From NCBI RefSeq assembly GCF_007827955.1, contig NZ_VITR01000006.1:62001-126000 (forward strand): a stretch of 64,000 bases of DNA. The letters run 5' to 3'. Positions 25,530-33,412 of this stretch are shown here, one piece after another. The notes beneath the pieces are model-generated. The model was given only the letters and a program-made list of their open reading frames with translations. It did not search any database and was not told where the DNA came from. The position numbers were made by a program, and so were the translations under genes. Numbering within the stretch: position 1 is the stretch's first letter; the number at the start of each line of letters is the position of its first letter. This DNA is from Nitrospirillum pindoramense. Lineage in GTDB: Bacteria; Pseudomonadota; Alphaproteobacteria; Azospirillales; Azospirillaceae.

Positions 25530-26638
25530 TCCGCCGGCTGCGCGCCGCGCTGCTGGTGCTGGCATGGCTTGGGGGCGCCGCCCAGGCCCATGAGATCGGC
25601 ACCACGCAGGTACAGCTGTCGATGGGCCCCGGGGACACTTGGTCCGCCGTCATCACAACGGCCCCCACCGCGCTGGTGAACCGGCTGGAGGCGGCGGCCG
25701 GCCAGCCGCTGAGCCACGATCTGACGGCGGAGCGGGCGGCCGCCATCCTGCCCGGCCACAGCGCCGCCATCGCCGCCCAGGTGGAGGTGCGTGCCGATGG
25801 CACCCCCCGGCCCACCACTGTGATGGTGGAGCGGGTGGAGATGCCCAGCGACATCACCCTGCCGGCCTTCGTGGTCCTGCGGGCCAGCGGCACCCTGCCG
25901 CCGGGCACCCGCGCCATCACCTGGCGCTACGGCCTGGTGCACAGCACCTACGGCGTCGTCTTCACCGATGCCGCCGGCGGCGCGGCGCGGACCCAATGGC
26001 TGGAGGGCGACGCCACCAGCGCCCCTTTCGCCACAGCCGCCGATACGGCACCCGCATCCCTGCCCCAACTGGCGGCCCAGTATCTGGGGCTGGGCTTCCT
26101 GCACATCCTGCCGGAGGGATTGGATCACATCCTGTTCGTGCTGGGCATCTTCCTGCTGACCACGCGCCTGCGCTCCATCCTGGTGCAGGTCACGGCCTTC
26201 ACCCTGGCCCACTCCGTCACCCTGGGCCTGACCTTGTACGGGGTCATCAGCCTGCCGTCCCGGGTGGTGGAGCCGCTGATCGCCCTGTCGGTCGCCTACG
26301 TCGCGGTGGAGAATTTGCTGACCGCGCGGCTGACGCCGTGGCGGCCCCTGGTGGTCTTCGGCTTCGGCCTGCTGCACGGCATGGGGTTCGCCGGCGCGCT
26401 GGCCGACCTGCGCCTGGCCCGACGCGACATCATCCCCGCCCTGGTCAGCTTCAACGCCGGCATCGAGCTGGCGCAACTGTCCATCATCGCCGCCGCCTAT
26501 GGCACCGTGGCCTTCGTTTGCGCTTCCGGGGATCACAAGGACAAGCCCTGGTATCGCCGCCGCGTGGTCATCCCCGCCTCCTCCGTCATCGCCGCCACCG
26601 GGCTGTTCTGGACGGTACAGCGGGTGGCCGGTTTTTAG
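25526..26638 (+). CDS. HupE/UreJ-family membrane protein
   Basis: 370 residues from ATG 25526 (MIRRLRAALLVLAWLG), four bases overlapping the previous stop, with GGGAGGG ahead. After the signal peptide comes a periplasmic domain of about 170 residues beginning AHEIGTTQVQLS. Then follows a HupE/UreJ_2 membrane domain with the metal-binding-like HILPEGLDHILFVLGIFLL and LHGMGFAGAL. HupE/UreJ proteins move Ni2+ or other divalent metals. With DUF4198 beside it the operon is probably metal-related. Confidence 0.85.
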   Translation: MIRRLRAALLVLAWLGGAAQAHEIGTTQVQLSMGPGDTWSAVITTAPTALVNRLEAAAGQPLSHDLTAERAAAILPGHSAAIAAQVEVRADGTPRPTTVMVERVEMPSDITLPAFVVLRASGTLPPGTRAITWRYGLVHSTYGVVFTDAAGGAARTQWLEGDATSAPFATAADTAPASLPQLAAQYLGLGFLHILPEGLDHILFVLGIFLLTTRLRSILVQVTAFTLAHSVTLGLTLYGVISLPSRVVEPLIALSVAYVAVENLLTARLTPWRPLVVFGFGLLHGMGFAGALADLRLARRDIIPALVSFNAGIELAQLSIIAAAYGTVAFVCASGDHKDKPWYRRRVVIPASSVIAATGLFWTVQRVAGF

Positions 26639-26688
26639 CCCTTATGGAACCAGTGCCACGGCGCGCGTGACACGGCCGCACAATTTCC

Positions 26689-26703
26689 GGTAATTTCACT
26701 ACA
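26689..26703 (+). promoter_or_regulatory. HexR-type operator upstream of hexR
   Basis: GGTAATTTCACTACA, 75 bases before the hexR start, matches the HexR palindrome as I remember it (TGTAATTAAATTACA) at 11 of 15 positions. Autoregulation is common for this regulator. The consensus is from memory. Confidence 0.45.
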
Positions 26704-26778
26704 AACGGGAAGGAACGCCGCCGCGGCAGCGTGCCTGGTTCCTTCGCCACGTCATCGGCAGGGTCGGGGGTTAGCTTC

Positions 26779-27621
26779 ATGCTGGGTCGCATACGCGGGA
26801 TGATGGACGGCTTGCGTCCTTCGGAGCGCAAGATCGCGGAAATCGTCCTGAAGCGGCCGCACGCCGTCGTCACCGCCTCGGTGGCGGAGGTGGCGCGCGA
26901 GGCTGATGTCAGCCAGCCCACCGTGGTGCGCTTCTGTCGGTCCATCGGGTGCAGCGGCTATCAGGACTTCAAGCTGCGCCTGGCGCAGGACTTGGCCACG
27001 GGCACGCCCTTCGTCGATGCCGACCTCATGCCCGACGACCCGGTGGCGGAGGTGGCGGCCAAGGTCATCGGCCGGGCCATCAGCGCCTTTTCCCGCATGC
27101 GCAACCAGCTGAACACCGAAAACCTGAGCCGCGCGGTGGACATCCTGGCCGCCGCCCGCCGCATCGAGATTTACGGGTTCGGCGCCTCCGGCGTCGTGGC
27201 GCAGGACGCGCAGAACAAGTTCTTCCGCCTGGGCGTGCCCGTCATCGCCCATACCGACGTGCATGTGCAGGCCATGGCCGCCAGCATCCTGGGCCCCGAC
27301 GGCGCCGTCATCGCCATTTCCCACACCGGCCGCACGCGGGAGCTGCTGCGCTCCGTCGATCTGGCGCTGGACGGCGGCGCGCCAGTGGTGGCCATCACCT
27401 CCGGCGGGTCGCCGCTGGCGGAACGGGCGACCGTGCCCCTGCTGGTGGATGTGGATGAGGACACCAGCATCTACACCCCGCGCACCTCGCGCCTGTCGCA
27501 TCTGGCCGTCATCGACGTGCTGCAGGTGGCCGTCGCCCTGCGCCAGGGGACGGCCATGGGCGAGAACCTGGCCCGGGTGAAGCGCCCCTTGCGGGAGCGG
27601 CGCTTGTCGGAACGGGTGTGA
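26779..27621 (+). CDS. hexR: RpiR-family regulator HexR
   Basis: 280 residues. ATG 26779 (MLGRIRGMMDGLRPSERKIAE) aligns with the E. coli HexR start. The N-terminal helix-turn-helix has SVAEVAREADVSQPTVVRFCRSIG, followed by GYQDFKLRLAQDLATGTPF. The C-terminal SIS domain (IEIYGFGASGVVAQDAQNKFFRLG, ISHTGRTREL) binds a sugar phosphate, in HexR 2-keto-3-deoxy-6-phosphogluconate. It heads an operon whose genes overlap by four bases or less, including glycerate kinase, which fits control of central carbon use. Confidence 0.9.
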   Translation: MLGRIRGMMDGLRPSERKIAEIVLKRPHAVVTASVAEVAREADVSQPTVVRFCRSIGCSGYQDFKLRLAQDLATGTPFVDADLMPDDPVAEVAAKVIGRAISAFSRMRNQLNTENLSRAVDILAAARRIEIYGFGASGVVAQDAQNKFFRLGVPVIAHTDVHVQAMAASILGPDGAVIAISHTGRTRELLRSVDLALDGGAPVVAITSGGSPLAERATVPLLVDVDEDTSIYTPRTSRLSHLAVIDVLQVAVALRQGTAMGENLARVKRPLRERRLSERV

Positions 27622-27623
27622 GC

Positions 27624-28331
27624 ATGCCGCGCCGGCTGGCGATAGCCCTGACCCTGGCCGCCGGCCTGGCGGCGGGTGAGGCGCAGGCCGGGATGTGGCT
27701 GAGCAGCCCGGACCTGGCGGCGGACGGCACCCTGGCGGCACCGCAGGCCTGGGACCGTGACGGCTGCGGCGGCAAGAACCTGTCCCCGGCCCTGCGCTGG
27801 GGGGGAGAGGCACCGACGGCCAAGAGCTTCGCCCTGATCGTCATGGACGCCGACGTGAAGAAGGGCTTCCGCCACTGGATGGTGTTCAACATCCCGGTGG
27901 GCGTGCACAGCCTGCCAGCCGGCGCCGGGGCGGCCGACGGCAAGGGCCTGCCCCAGGGGGCCGTACAGGCGTTGAACGATTTCGGTCCCAAGGGTTATGG
28001 CGGCCCCTGCCCGCCGGCGGGACAGACCCACCGCTACGTCTTCACCATCTACGCCCTGAACAAGGACACGCTGGACCTGAGCCCGGACCAGCCGGCCGGC
28101 GCCCTGGAATCGCTGGTGCTGTCGCACGCGCTGGACAAGGGCCGCTTCATCGCCAAGTCCCCCCGCTTCGACACCCCGCCGGACAAGGCCAAACCGCCGG
28201 AAGAGAAACCGTCCGCCAAACCCGACGCCGCCAAGCCCGAGCCCAAGGCAGCGCCGACACCCAAGGCGGAACCGGTCCCCAAAGTGGAAGCGGTCCCCAC
28301 AGTGAAAGCGGTCAAGGAGCCTCCCCAATGA
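27624..28331 (+). CDS. Exported YbhB/YbcL (PEBP-like) protein with Pro-rich tail
   Basis: 235 residues from ATG 27624; a GTG at 27618 overlapping the hexR stop is an alternative. The signal peptide ends at AQA. The PEBP/Raf-kinase-inhibitor-like domain has GCGGKNLSPALRW, FALIVMDADVKKGFRHWMVFNIP and the ligand-site GYGGPCPPAGQTHRYVF. After about residue 185 comes a low-complexity Pro/Lys/Glu/Ala tail of around 50 residues (AKPEPKAAPTPKAEPVPKVE...), unusual for the family and possibly spanning the cell wall or binding a partner. It ends in an ATGA overlap with glycerate kinase. Confidence 0.85.
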   Translation: MPRRLAIALTLAAGLAAGEAQAGMWLSSPDLAADGTLAAPQAWDRDGCGGKNLSPALRWGGEAPTAKSFALIVMDADVKKGFRHWMVFNIPVGVHSLPAGAGAADGKGLPQGAVQALNDFGPKGYGGPCPPAGQTHRYVFTIYALNKDTLDLSPDQPAGALESLVLSHALDKGRFIAKSPRFDTPPDKAKPPEEKPSAKPDAAKPEPKAAPTPKAEPVPKVEAVPTVKAVKEPPQ

Positions 28332-29617
28332 CCTCAGCCCCGTCCGACCCGGCCGCCTTCCTGCGCCAACTGTTCCAGGCGGGGCTGGACGCCGTGTCGG
28401 CCGACACCATCCTGCCCCGGCTGCTGACGCCGGAGGCCCTGCCCCGGCCCAAGGGCCGCACCCTGGTCATCGCCGCCGGCAAGGGGGCCGCCGCCATGGC
28501 CGCGGTGGCGGAGCGGGCCTGGGGCGAGGCCCCCCAATCCGACGGCCCCCTATCCGGCCTGGCCGTCACCCGGTACCACCACGGCCAGGAACTCCGCCGC
28601 ATCACCCTGGTGGAGGCGGCACACCCCACGCCCGACGCGGCAGGCATGAAGGCCGCCGCCCAGGCGTTGGACCTCGCGGCGGCGCTGACCCCGGACGACC
28701 TGCTGCTGTGCCTGCTGTCGGGCGGCGGGTCCGCCCTGATGGTGGCGCCAGCCCCCGGCGTGACGCTGGCGGACAAGCAGGCCCTGACCAAGGCCCTGCT
28801 GCGCAGCGGGGCCGCCATCGGTGAGATCAACACGGTGCGCAAGCACCTGTCGCGCTTCAAGGGCGGGCGCCTGGCGGCGGTGAGCCGGGCCCCGGTGGTG
28901 ACCCTGGCCGTGTCTGACGTGCCGGGTGATGATCCCGGCACCATCGCCTCGGGCCCCACCGTACCCGACGCCACCACCCTGGCCGACGCCCGCGCCGTGC
29001 TGGCGCGCCATGGCATCGAGCCCGGGCCCAGCATCCGGGCGGCGCTGGACGACCCGGCCAATGAGACGCCTAAGCCCGGCAGCCTGCCGCATGCGCGCTA
29101 CACCCTGGCGGCCACGCCCATCCAGGCGCTGGAGGCCGCCGCCCAGGTGGCCCGCGCCGCCGGCGTGACGCCCCTGGTGCTGGGCGACGACCTGGAGGGC
29201 GAGGCGGCGGAGGTGGCCAAGGTCCATGCCGGCATCGCCCGCGGCTGTCTGCGCCACGGCCAGCCCCTGCCCCGCCCCTGCGTCCTGCTGTCAGGCGGGG
29301 AGACCAGCGTGACCGTGCGCGGCCAGGGGCGCGGCGGCCGCAATGCCGAGTTCCTGCTGGCCCTGGCCGTGGCGCTGAAGGGCGACCCCGTCTGGGCCCT
29401 GGCTTGCGACACCGACGGCATCGACGGCACGGAGGACAACGCCGGCGCCCTGCTGACGCCGGACACCCTGGCGCGGGCGCAGGCGCTGGGGATCGATGCG
29501 GCGGCCCACCTGGCTAATAACGACGGCTACGGCTTTTTCCAGGCCCTGGGCGACCTGGTGGTGACGGGCCCCACCCGCACCAACGTCAACGACTTCCGCG
29601 CGCTTTACATTCCGTGA
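28328..29617 (+). CDS. Glycerate 2-kinase (MOFRL family)
   Basis: 429 residues, GckA/TtuD type, ATP-dependent phosphorylation of D-glycerate to 2-phosphoglycerate. Domains: N-terminal DUF4147 with LVIAAGKGAAAMAAVAERAW and LLSGGGSALMVAPAPGV, and C-terminal MOFRL with LSGGETSVTVRGQGRGGRNAEFLLALA and CDTDGIDGTEDNAGA, ending GPTRTNVNDFRALYIP. The family is often misnamed hydroxypyruvate reductase. It overlaps the genes before and after by four bases. Confidence 0.92.
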   Translation: MTSAPSDPAAFLRQLFQAGLDAVSADTILPRLLTPEALPRPKGRTLVIAAGKGAAAMAAVAERAWGEAPQSDGPLSGLAVTRYHHGQELRRITLVEAAHPTPDAAGMKAAAQALDLAAALTPDDLLLCLLSGGGSALMVAPAPGVTLADKQALTKALLRSGAAIGEINTVRKHLSRFKGGRLAAVSRAPVVTLAVSDVPGDDPGTIASGPTVPDATTLADARAVLARHGIEPGPSIRAALDDPANETPKPGSLPHARYTLAATPIQALEAAAQVARAAGVTPLVLGDDLEGEAAEVAKVHAGIARGCLRHGQPLPRPCVLLSGGETSVTVRGQGRGGRNAEFLLALAVALKGDPVWALACDTDGIDGTEDNAGALLTPDTLARAQALGIDAAAHLANNDGYGFFQALGDLVVTGPTRTNVNDFRALYIP

Positions 29618-30279
29618 GCGAAACGATCCACATCCTGGGCCTGATCCTGGCTGGCGGTCTGGCCCGTCGCTTCGGCGGCGGCGAGGGGCAAGCCGTGGAC
29701 AAGGCGCGGCTGACCCTCGCCGGGCGCCCCCTGCTGGCCCACGTGCGCGACCGCCTGACGCCGCAGGTCGCGGCTCTGGCCCTGAACGCCAACGGCGACC
29801 CCGCCCGCTATCGTGACCAGGGCCTGCCCATCCTGGCGGACGACGTACCGGGGCATCCCGGGCCCCTGGCCGGGGCCCTGGCGGGCCTGGACTACGCCAG
29901 TGCCCAGGGCGGCTACACCCATGTGCTGAGCGTGCCGGCCGACTGCCCCTTCCTGCCCCGGGATTTGGCGGCGCGGCTGGTGGCCGCGGCAGCGCCGGGC
30001 GGTGTTGTCACAGCCACGTCGGCCGGGCAGCGGCATCCGGTGGTGGCGCTGTGGCCCGTGGCGCTGGCCGCCCCCCTGCGTCGGGCGCTGGTGGAGGAGG
30101 GCTTGCGCAAGGTCGGCGCCTTCCTGGCACGCCAGCCGCTGGCCGAGGTGGATTTCCCGGCCCTGCCGGTCGATCCCTTTTTCAATGTCAACACGCCAGA
30201 CGACCTGATCACCGCCGAGGCGCTGTCGAAGGGGTTAAGCGGCGTGGCGCCGGGCGCCCCCGGCCGGGGTATGCCCTAG
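29614..30279 (+). CDS. mobA: Molybdenum cofactor guanylyltransferase
   Basis: 221 residues, GTG start overlapping the glycerate kinase stop (GTGA). Adds GMP to Mo-molybdopterin. It has LILAGGLARRFGG then DKARLTLAGRPLLAHV; between GG and DK there are about seven extra residues (GEGQAV). Further motifs are DDVPGHPGPLAGALAGLDYA and VPADCPFLP, and the terminal FNVNTPDDL is typical. mobB and moeA are in a separate minus-strand operon 3 kb away. Confidence 0.92.
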   Translation: MSETIHILGLILAGGLARRFGGGEGQAVDKARLTLAGRPLLAHVRDRLTPQVAALALNANGDPARYRDQGLPILADDVPGHPGPLAGALAGLDYASAQGGYTHVLSVPADCPFLPRDLAARLVAAAAPGGVVTATSAGQRHPVVALWPVALAAPLRRALVEEGLRKVGAFLARQPLAEVDFPALPVDPFFNVNTPDDLITAEALSKGLSGVAPGAPGRGMP

Positions 30280-30347
30280 GCGACTATTCCGGCGACCCCA
30301 TCGCGGTGCCACGCTGGCCACCCCACCAGCGCTAAAAGGCCCGCCCC

Positions 30348-31391
30348 ATGTGCCAGCACGCCGGCTGCCCCCCGCATATCTGTTACATCATCCCACCCTA
30401 CATGACGGAGCATGTGGCGACCAACGCCCCCGACCCGGCGATGCGTCGGCGGGCCCTGCGCAACCTGTATCACCAGGGCCAGTTGCGCGGCATGCGTACC
30501 GCCATGAACCAGTTTGCCTTCGCGGGCCTGGGCACCGGCACCAAGCGGCGCACCGTCTATGACGCCCAGCATGGCGGCGACCTGCCCGGCACCTTGGTCC
30601 GGTCGGAGGGCCAGGCGGCGGGCCAGGACGTGGCCGTGAACGAGGCCTATGACTACGCCGGCACGACCTATGATTTCTATTTCGACGTGATGAAGCGCAA
30701 CTCCGTGGACGACAAGGGCATGCGCCTGGATTCCACGGTGCATTACAGCACCGACTACGACAACGCCTTCTGGAATGGCCAGCAGATGGTGTACGGCGAC
30801 GGGGATGGTGAGATCTTCGACCGCTTCACCAAGTGTCTGGACGTCATTGGGCACGAGCTGACCCACGGCGTCACCCAGTTCACCGCCGGCCTGACCTATT
30901 CCAGCCAGTCGGGCGCGCTGAACGAATCCTTCTCCGACGTGTTCGGGTCGCTGATCAAGCAGTATGCGGCCGGCGACACGGCGGACAAGGCCGACTGGCT
31001 GATCGGCGAGGGGCTGCTGATCCCCAAGGCCGGCACCAACCGCACGGCGCTGCGGTCCATGAAGGCGCCGGGCACCGCCTATGACGACCCCACCCTGGGC
31101 AAGGACCCGCAGCCCGCCACCATGAAGGACTATTACAGCGGGTCCGACGACAATTACGGCGTCCATATCAATTCCGGCATCCCCAACCACGCCTTCTACC
31201 TGGCGGCCACCGCCATTGGCGGCAAGGCGTGGGAGGTGGCGGGCCTGATCTGGTACGAGACGCTGACCACCCGCCTGCAGCTGTGGTCGGAGTTCAAGGA
31301 CGCGGCCGCCGCCACGCGCGAGGTGGCGCAAAAGCATGGACCCGCCGCCGCCAAAGCGGTGGACGACGCCTGGACGGCCGTGGGCCTTTGA
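30348..31391 (+). CDS. Protealysin-type M4 metalloprotease
   Basis: 347 residues without a signal peptide. The short N-terminal propeptide (ICYIIPPYMTEHV) has the IPP motif of protealysin-like proteases. Catalytic residues are clear: HELTH at 169-173 (zinc His169 and His173, base Glu170), third zinc ligand Glu193 in GALNESFSDVFG, and His273 in GVHINSGIPNHAF. Family members act as broad endopeptidases, may stay intracellular, and are linked to bacteria-host contacts. The next gene encodes a matching inhibitor, 14 bases downstream. Confidence 0.93.
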   Translation: MCQHAGCPPHICYIIPPYMTEHVATNAPDPAMRRRALRNLYHQGQLRGMRTAMNQFAFAGLGTGTKRRTVYDAQHGGDLPGTLVRSEGQAAGQDVAVNEAYDYAGTTYDFYFDVMKRNSVDDKGMRLDSTVHYSTDYDNAFWNGQQMVYGDGDGEIFDRFTKCLDVIGHELTHGVTQFTAGLTYSSQSGALNESFSDVFGSLIKQYAAGDTADKADWLIGEGLLIPKAGTNRTALRSMKAPGTAYDDPTLGKDPQPATMKDYYSGSDDNYGVHINSGIPNHAFYLAATAIGGKAWEVAGLIWYETLTTRLQLWSEFKDAAAATREVAQKHGPAAAKAVDDAWTAVGL

Positions 31392-31405
31392 CCCATGCTG
31401 CCGCC

Positions 31406-31762
31406 ATGACCGCCGACCCATCCTCGCCTGCCCCCGTCCTTCCTGTCGTGGTCGAATGCCAGCGCCAGGGCGGCCTGGCCTTCCCCCTGCGCCGGCCCGC
31501 GATCAGCGTCGAGGTGGCGGGCCTGGACGAGGCGGAGCGCCAAGCCCTGCAACGCCTGGTGCAGGCCGCCGACCTGGCCGGGCAGCCGGCGGATTACCCC
31601 GGCCCCGGCTATCCCGACGCCCTGGAAACCCACTTGACCGTGACCTGGCCCGGCCACAGCACCAGCGTGCGCTTCCGCGACGGCGACGGACACCCCGCCC
31701 CACTGGATGAACTGGCGGGCTGGGTGCTGCGACATAATCGACCAGGCCAGGCGAAGAAATAG
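31406..31762 (+). CDS. Emfourin-type protealysin inhibitor
   Basis: 118 residues from ATG 31406 (MTADPSSPAPVLPVVVECQRQGG). The pattern is that of emfourin: a VxVxxxRxGGLA N-terminal strand, a helical middle (LDEAERQALQRLVQAAD), YPGPGYPDALETHLTVTW, and a C-terminal VRFRDGDGHPAPLDELAGWVL. It lacks a signal peptide, as does the protease, so the pair would be controlled inside the cell. Adjacency to the M4 protease is the strongest evidence. Confidence 0.82.
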   Translation: MTADPSSPAPVLPVVVECQRQGGLAFPLRRPAISVEVAGLDEAERQALQRLVQAADLAGQPADYPGPGYPDALETHLTVTWPGHSTSVRFRDGDGHPAPLDELAGWVLRHNRPGQAKK

Positions 31763-31841
31763 CCGCCGCACACGCCATAGGTTGCCGCCCCTCCCCATTA
31801 ACCATACCCTGTCCGCAACCAGGGGACGCGGGGGGTAGGGC

Positions 31842-33161
31842 ATGGCACGGTGGGGGTATTGGGGATTTCTGGCGGCGGCTTGGGCCACAGGCGTTTCGTC
31901 GGCAATGGCACAACAGTCCGCACCACCGGCAAGCGCCCTCTCTGCCCTTGAACTGCCCTACGACCGGCCGGATCGTCTTACGGCTGGCGACTTCGTCGGC
32001 GAAATCCATACCTATGAGGCAGCCGCCGCGCAGGAGGCGGAGTATGGCGCCAGACGCGATAGCCTGGCGATGCAATTTGCCCGGCTGGGCAGACCCGAGT
32101 TGGCACGGATCGCGTGGAATGGCGGCCCGGACTCCATCGCCTGGAAGCGCCAGAACAGCGCAGACTGTGACGAGGCCGCCCGGGGCGTAGCCGCGGATCC
32201 ATTGGAAACCCTGCTGTCCCGGGCGCGGGACCGCAGGGTGGTGATGATCAATGAGAACCACATCGCTCCCGTGTCACGCGCCTTTTGGCTGGCGGCGCTA
32301 CCGCGCCTGCGCCAAATGGGCTTCACCCACGTGGCCATGGAGGCGCTCTTCATAGACGGGAGCGACGTGAAGGCCGGGGAGGTGCGCGAGCACTGGCTCC
32401 TTGAAGGGAAGCCCACTTTCGCCCCTTATCTCAGCGAACCGACCTTCGCCGCCGTCATCCGCGAGGCCCTCGCATTGGGTTTCGACCTCGTTCCCTATGA
32501 CGATATGGACGTCATGAACCACGACCCTGATTTATGGACGGCGTCGCGGGAACGGGTGGAGGCGGCGCGCCTGGCTGACGTCCTGGCCCGCATGCCGCCG
32601 GACGGCAAGCTGTTAGTGCTCGCCGGCTGGTCCCATGTCAGCAAAGGCGTGAGCAGCACGGTGCCCTGGATGGCGGCGGCTTTCAAGCAACGCACAGGCA
32701 TCGATCCGCTGACCATCGATACCACCGCCTGCCAACGCCCAGACGCGACCGCACCCGCCACCACCTATCTCAACCCGGACGGCAGCGCCCGCATCACCCC
32801 ATCCCATGCCGGCCGCGTCGATCTGCAGGTGCATATGCCCCAGTCGATAGGCGCCGATCCGGTGGCCGCCGCCGGCGTCTCCCGCCATTGGCTGGGCCAG
32901 CCCGTGGCCATCCCGGCAGCCCTGCTGCCCAAGGACGGCGACGGGGTGGTGGAGGCGCGCAAGCCCGGCCAGGCCGCCGATACCGCGCCCTATGATCGCC
33001 TGTTCCTGCGGCCGGGCGAGGTGCTGCCGCTCTACCTGCCGCCAGGCCGCTACGTCCTGACCCTGCGGGGCGAGGGCGGCGCCATCCAGGCCAGCGCCCC
33101 GATCACCGTGGCCGCCCCGGAATTGTCACAGGCCACCGGCAGGGCAACGCACACGCGGTAG
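31842..33161 (+). CDS. Secreted ChaN/Tiki-like protein
   Basis: 439 residues with a signal peptide (MARWGYWGFLAAAWATGVSSAMAQ). The centre resembles ChaN/TIKI/TraB proteins: VVMINENHIAPVSRAFWLAALPRL, then FTHVAMEAL and LLVLAGWSHVSKGV, the His/Glu-bearing motifs of that superfamily. About 150 further C-terminal residues carry a separate beta-rich domain ending in VLTLRGEGGAIQASAPITV. GC is somewhat lower near its start than in neighbours. Function could be heme handling or metal-dependent hydrolysis; neither is shown. Confidence 0.65.
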   Translation: MARWGYWGFLAAAWATGVSSAMAQQSAPPASALSALELPYDRPDRLTAGDFVGEIHTYEAAAAQEAEYGARRDSLAMQFARLGRPELARIAWNGGPDSIAWKRQNSADCDEAARGVAADPLETLLSRARDRRVVMINENHIAPVSRAFWLAALPRLRQMGFTHVAMEALFIDGSDVKAGEVREHWLLEGKPTFAPYLSEPTFAAVIREALALGFDLVPYDDMDVMNHDPDLWTASRERVEAARLADVLARMPPDGKLLVLAGWSHVSKGVSSTVPWMAAAFKQRTGIDPLTIDTTACQRPDATAPATTYLNPDGSARITPSHAGRVDLQVHMPQSIGADPVAAAGVSRHWLGQPVAIPAALLPKDGDGVVEARKPGQAADTAPYDRLFLRPGEVLPLYLPPGRYVLTLRGEGGAIQASAPITVAAPELSQATGRATHTR

Positions 33162-33328
33162 GTTGCGGCCGACCGCGTTCACCGGCATGCTCACGCCCGT
33201 CACCAAGGGTGGTGCTGATGCCCCTCGCCAATAACCCATAGGGTGCGACGGGACGGCCCAGCGCCCCCTTGCCCACGTGCAGACCATCCGCACATCGACC
33301 TTTCCGCCGCCGGACGAAAGGCCCCGCG

Positions 33329-33382
33329 ATGATACGCAAGACCCTGTTCCTGTTGCTGGCCATGTTGGCCCTGGTGGCGTGA
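33329..33382 (+). pseudogene. Possible truncated entericidin-like lipoprotein remnant
   Basis: ATG at 33329 after GAAAGG gives MIRKTLFLLLAMLALVA and then TGA TGA. It looks like a lipoprotein signal peptide stopped exactly where the lipidated Cys of an entericidin (ALVAC...) would be, as if TGC had become TGA. No clear remainder is readable downstream. It may equally be a chance ORF. Confidence 0.25.
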
Positions 33383-33412
33383 TGACACGGCGTGATGAGA
33401 TCAGCGTGCCCG

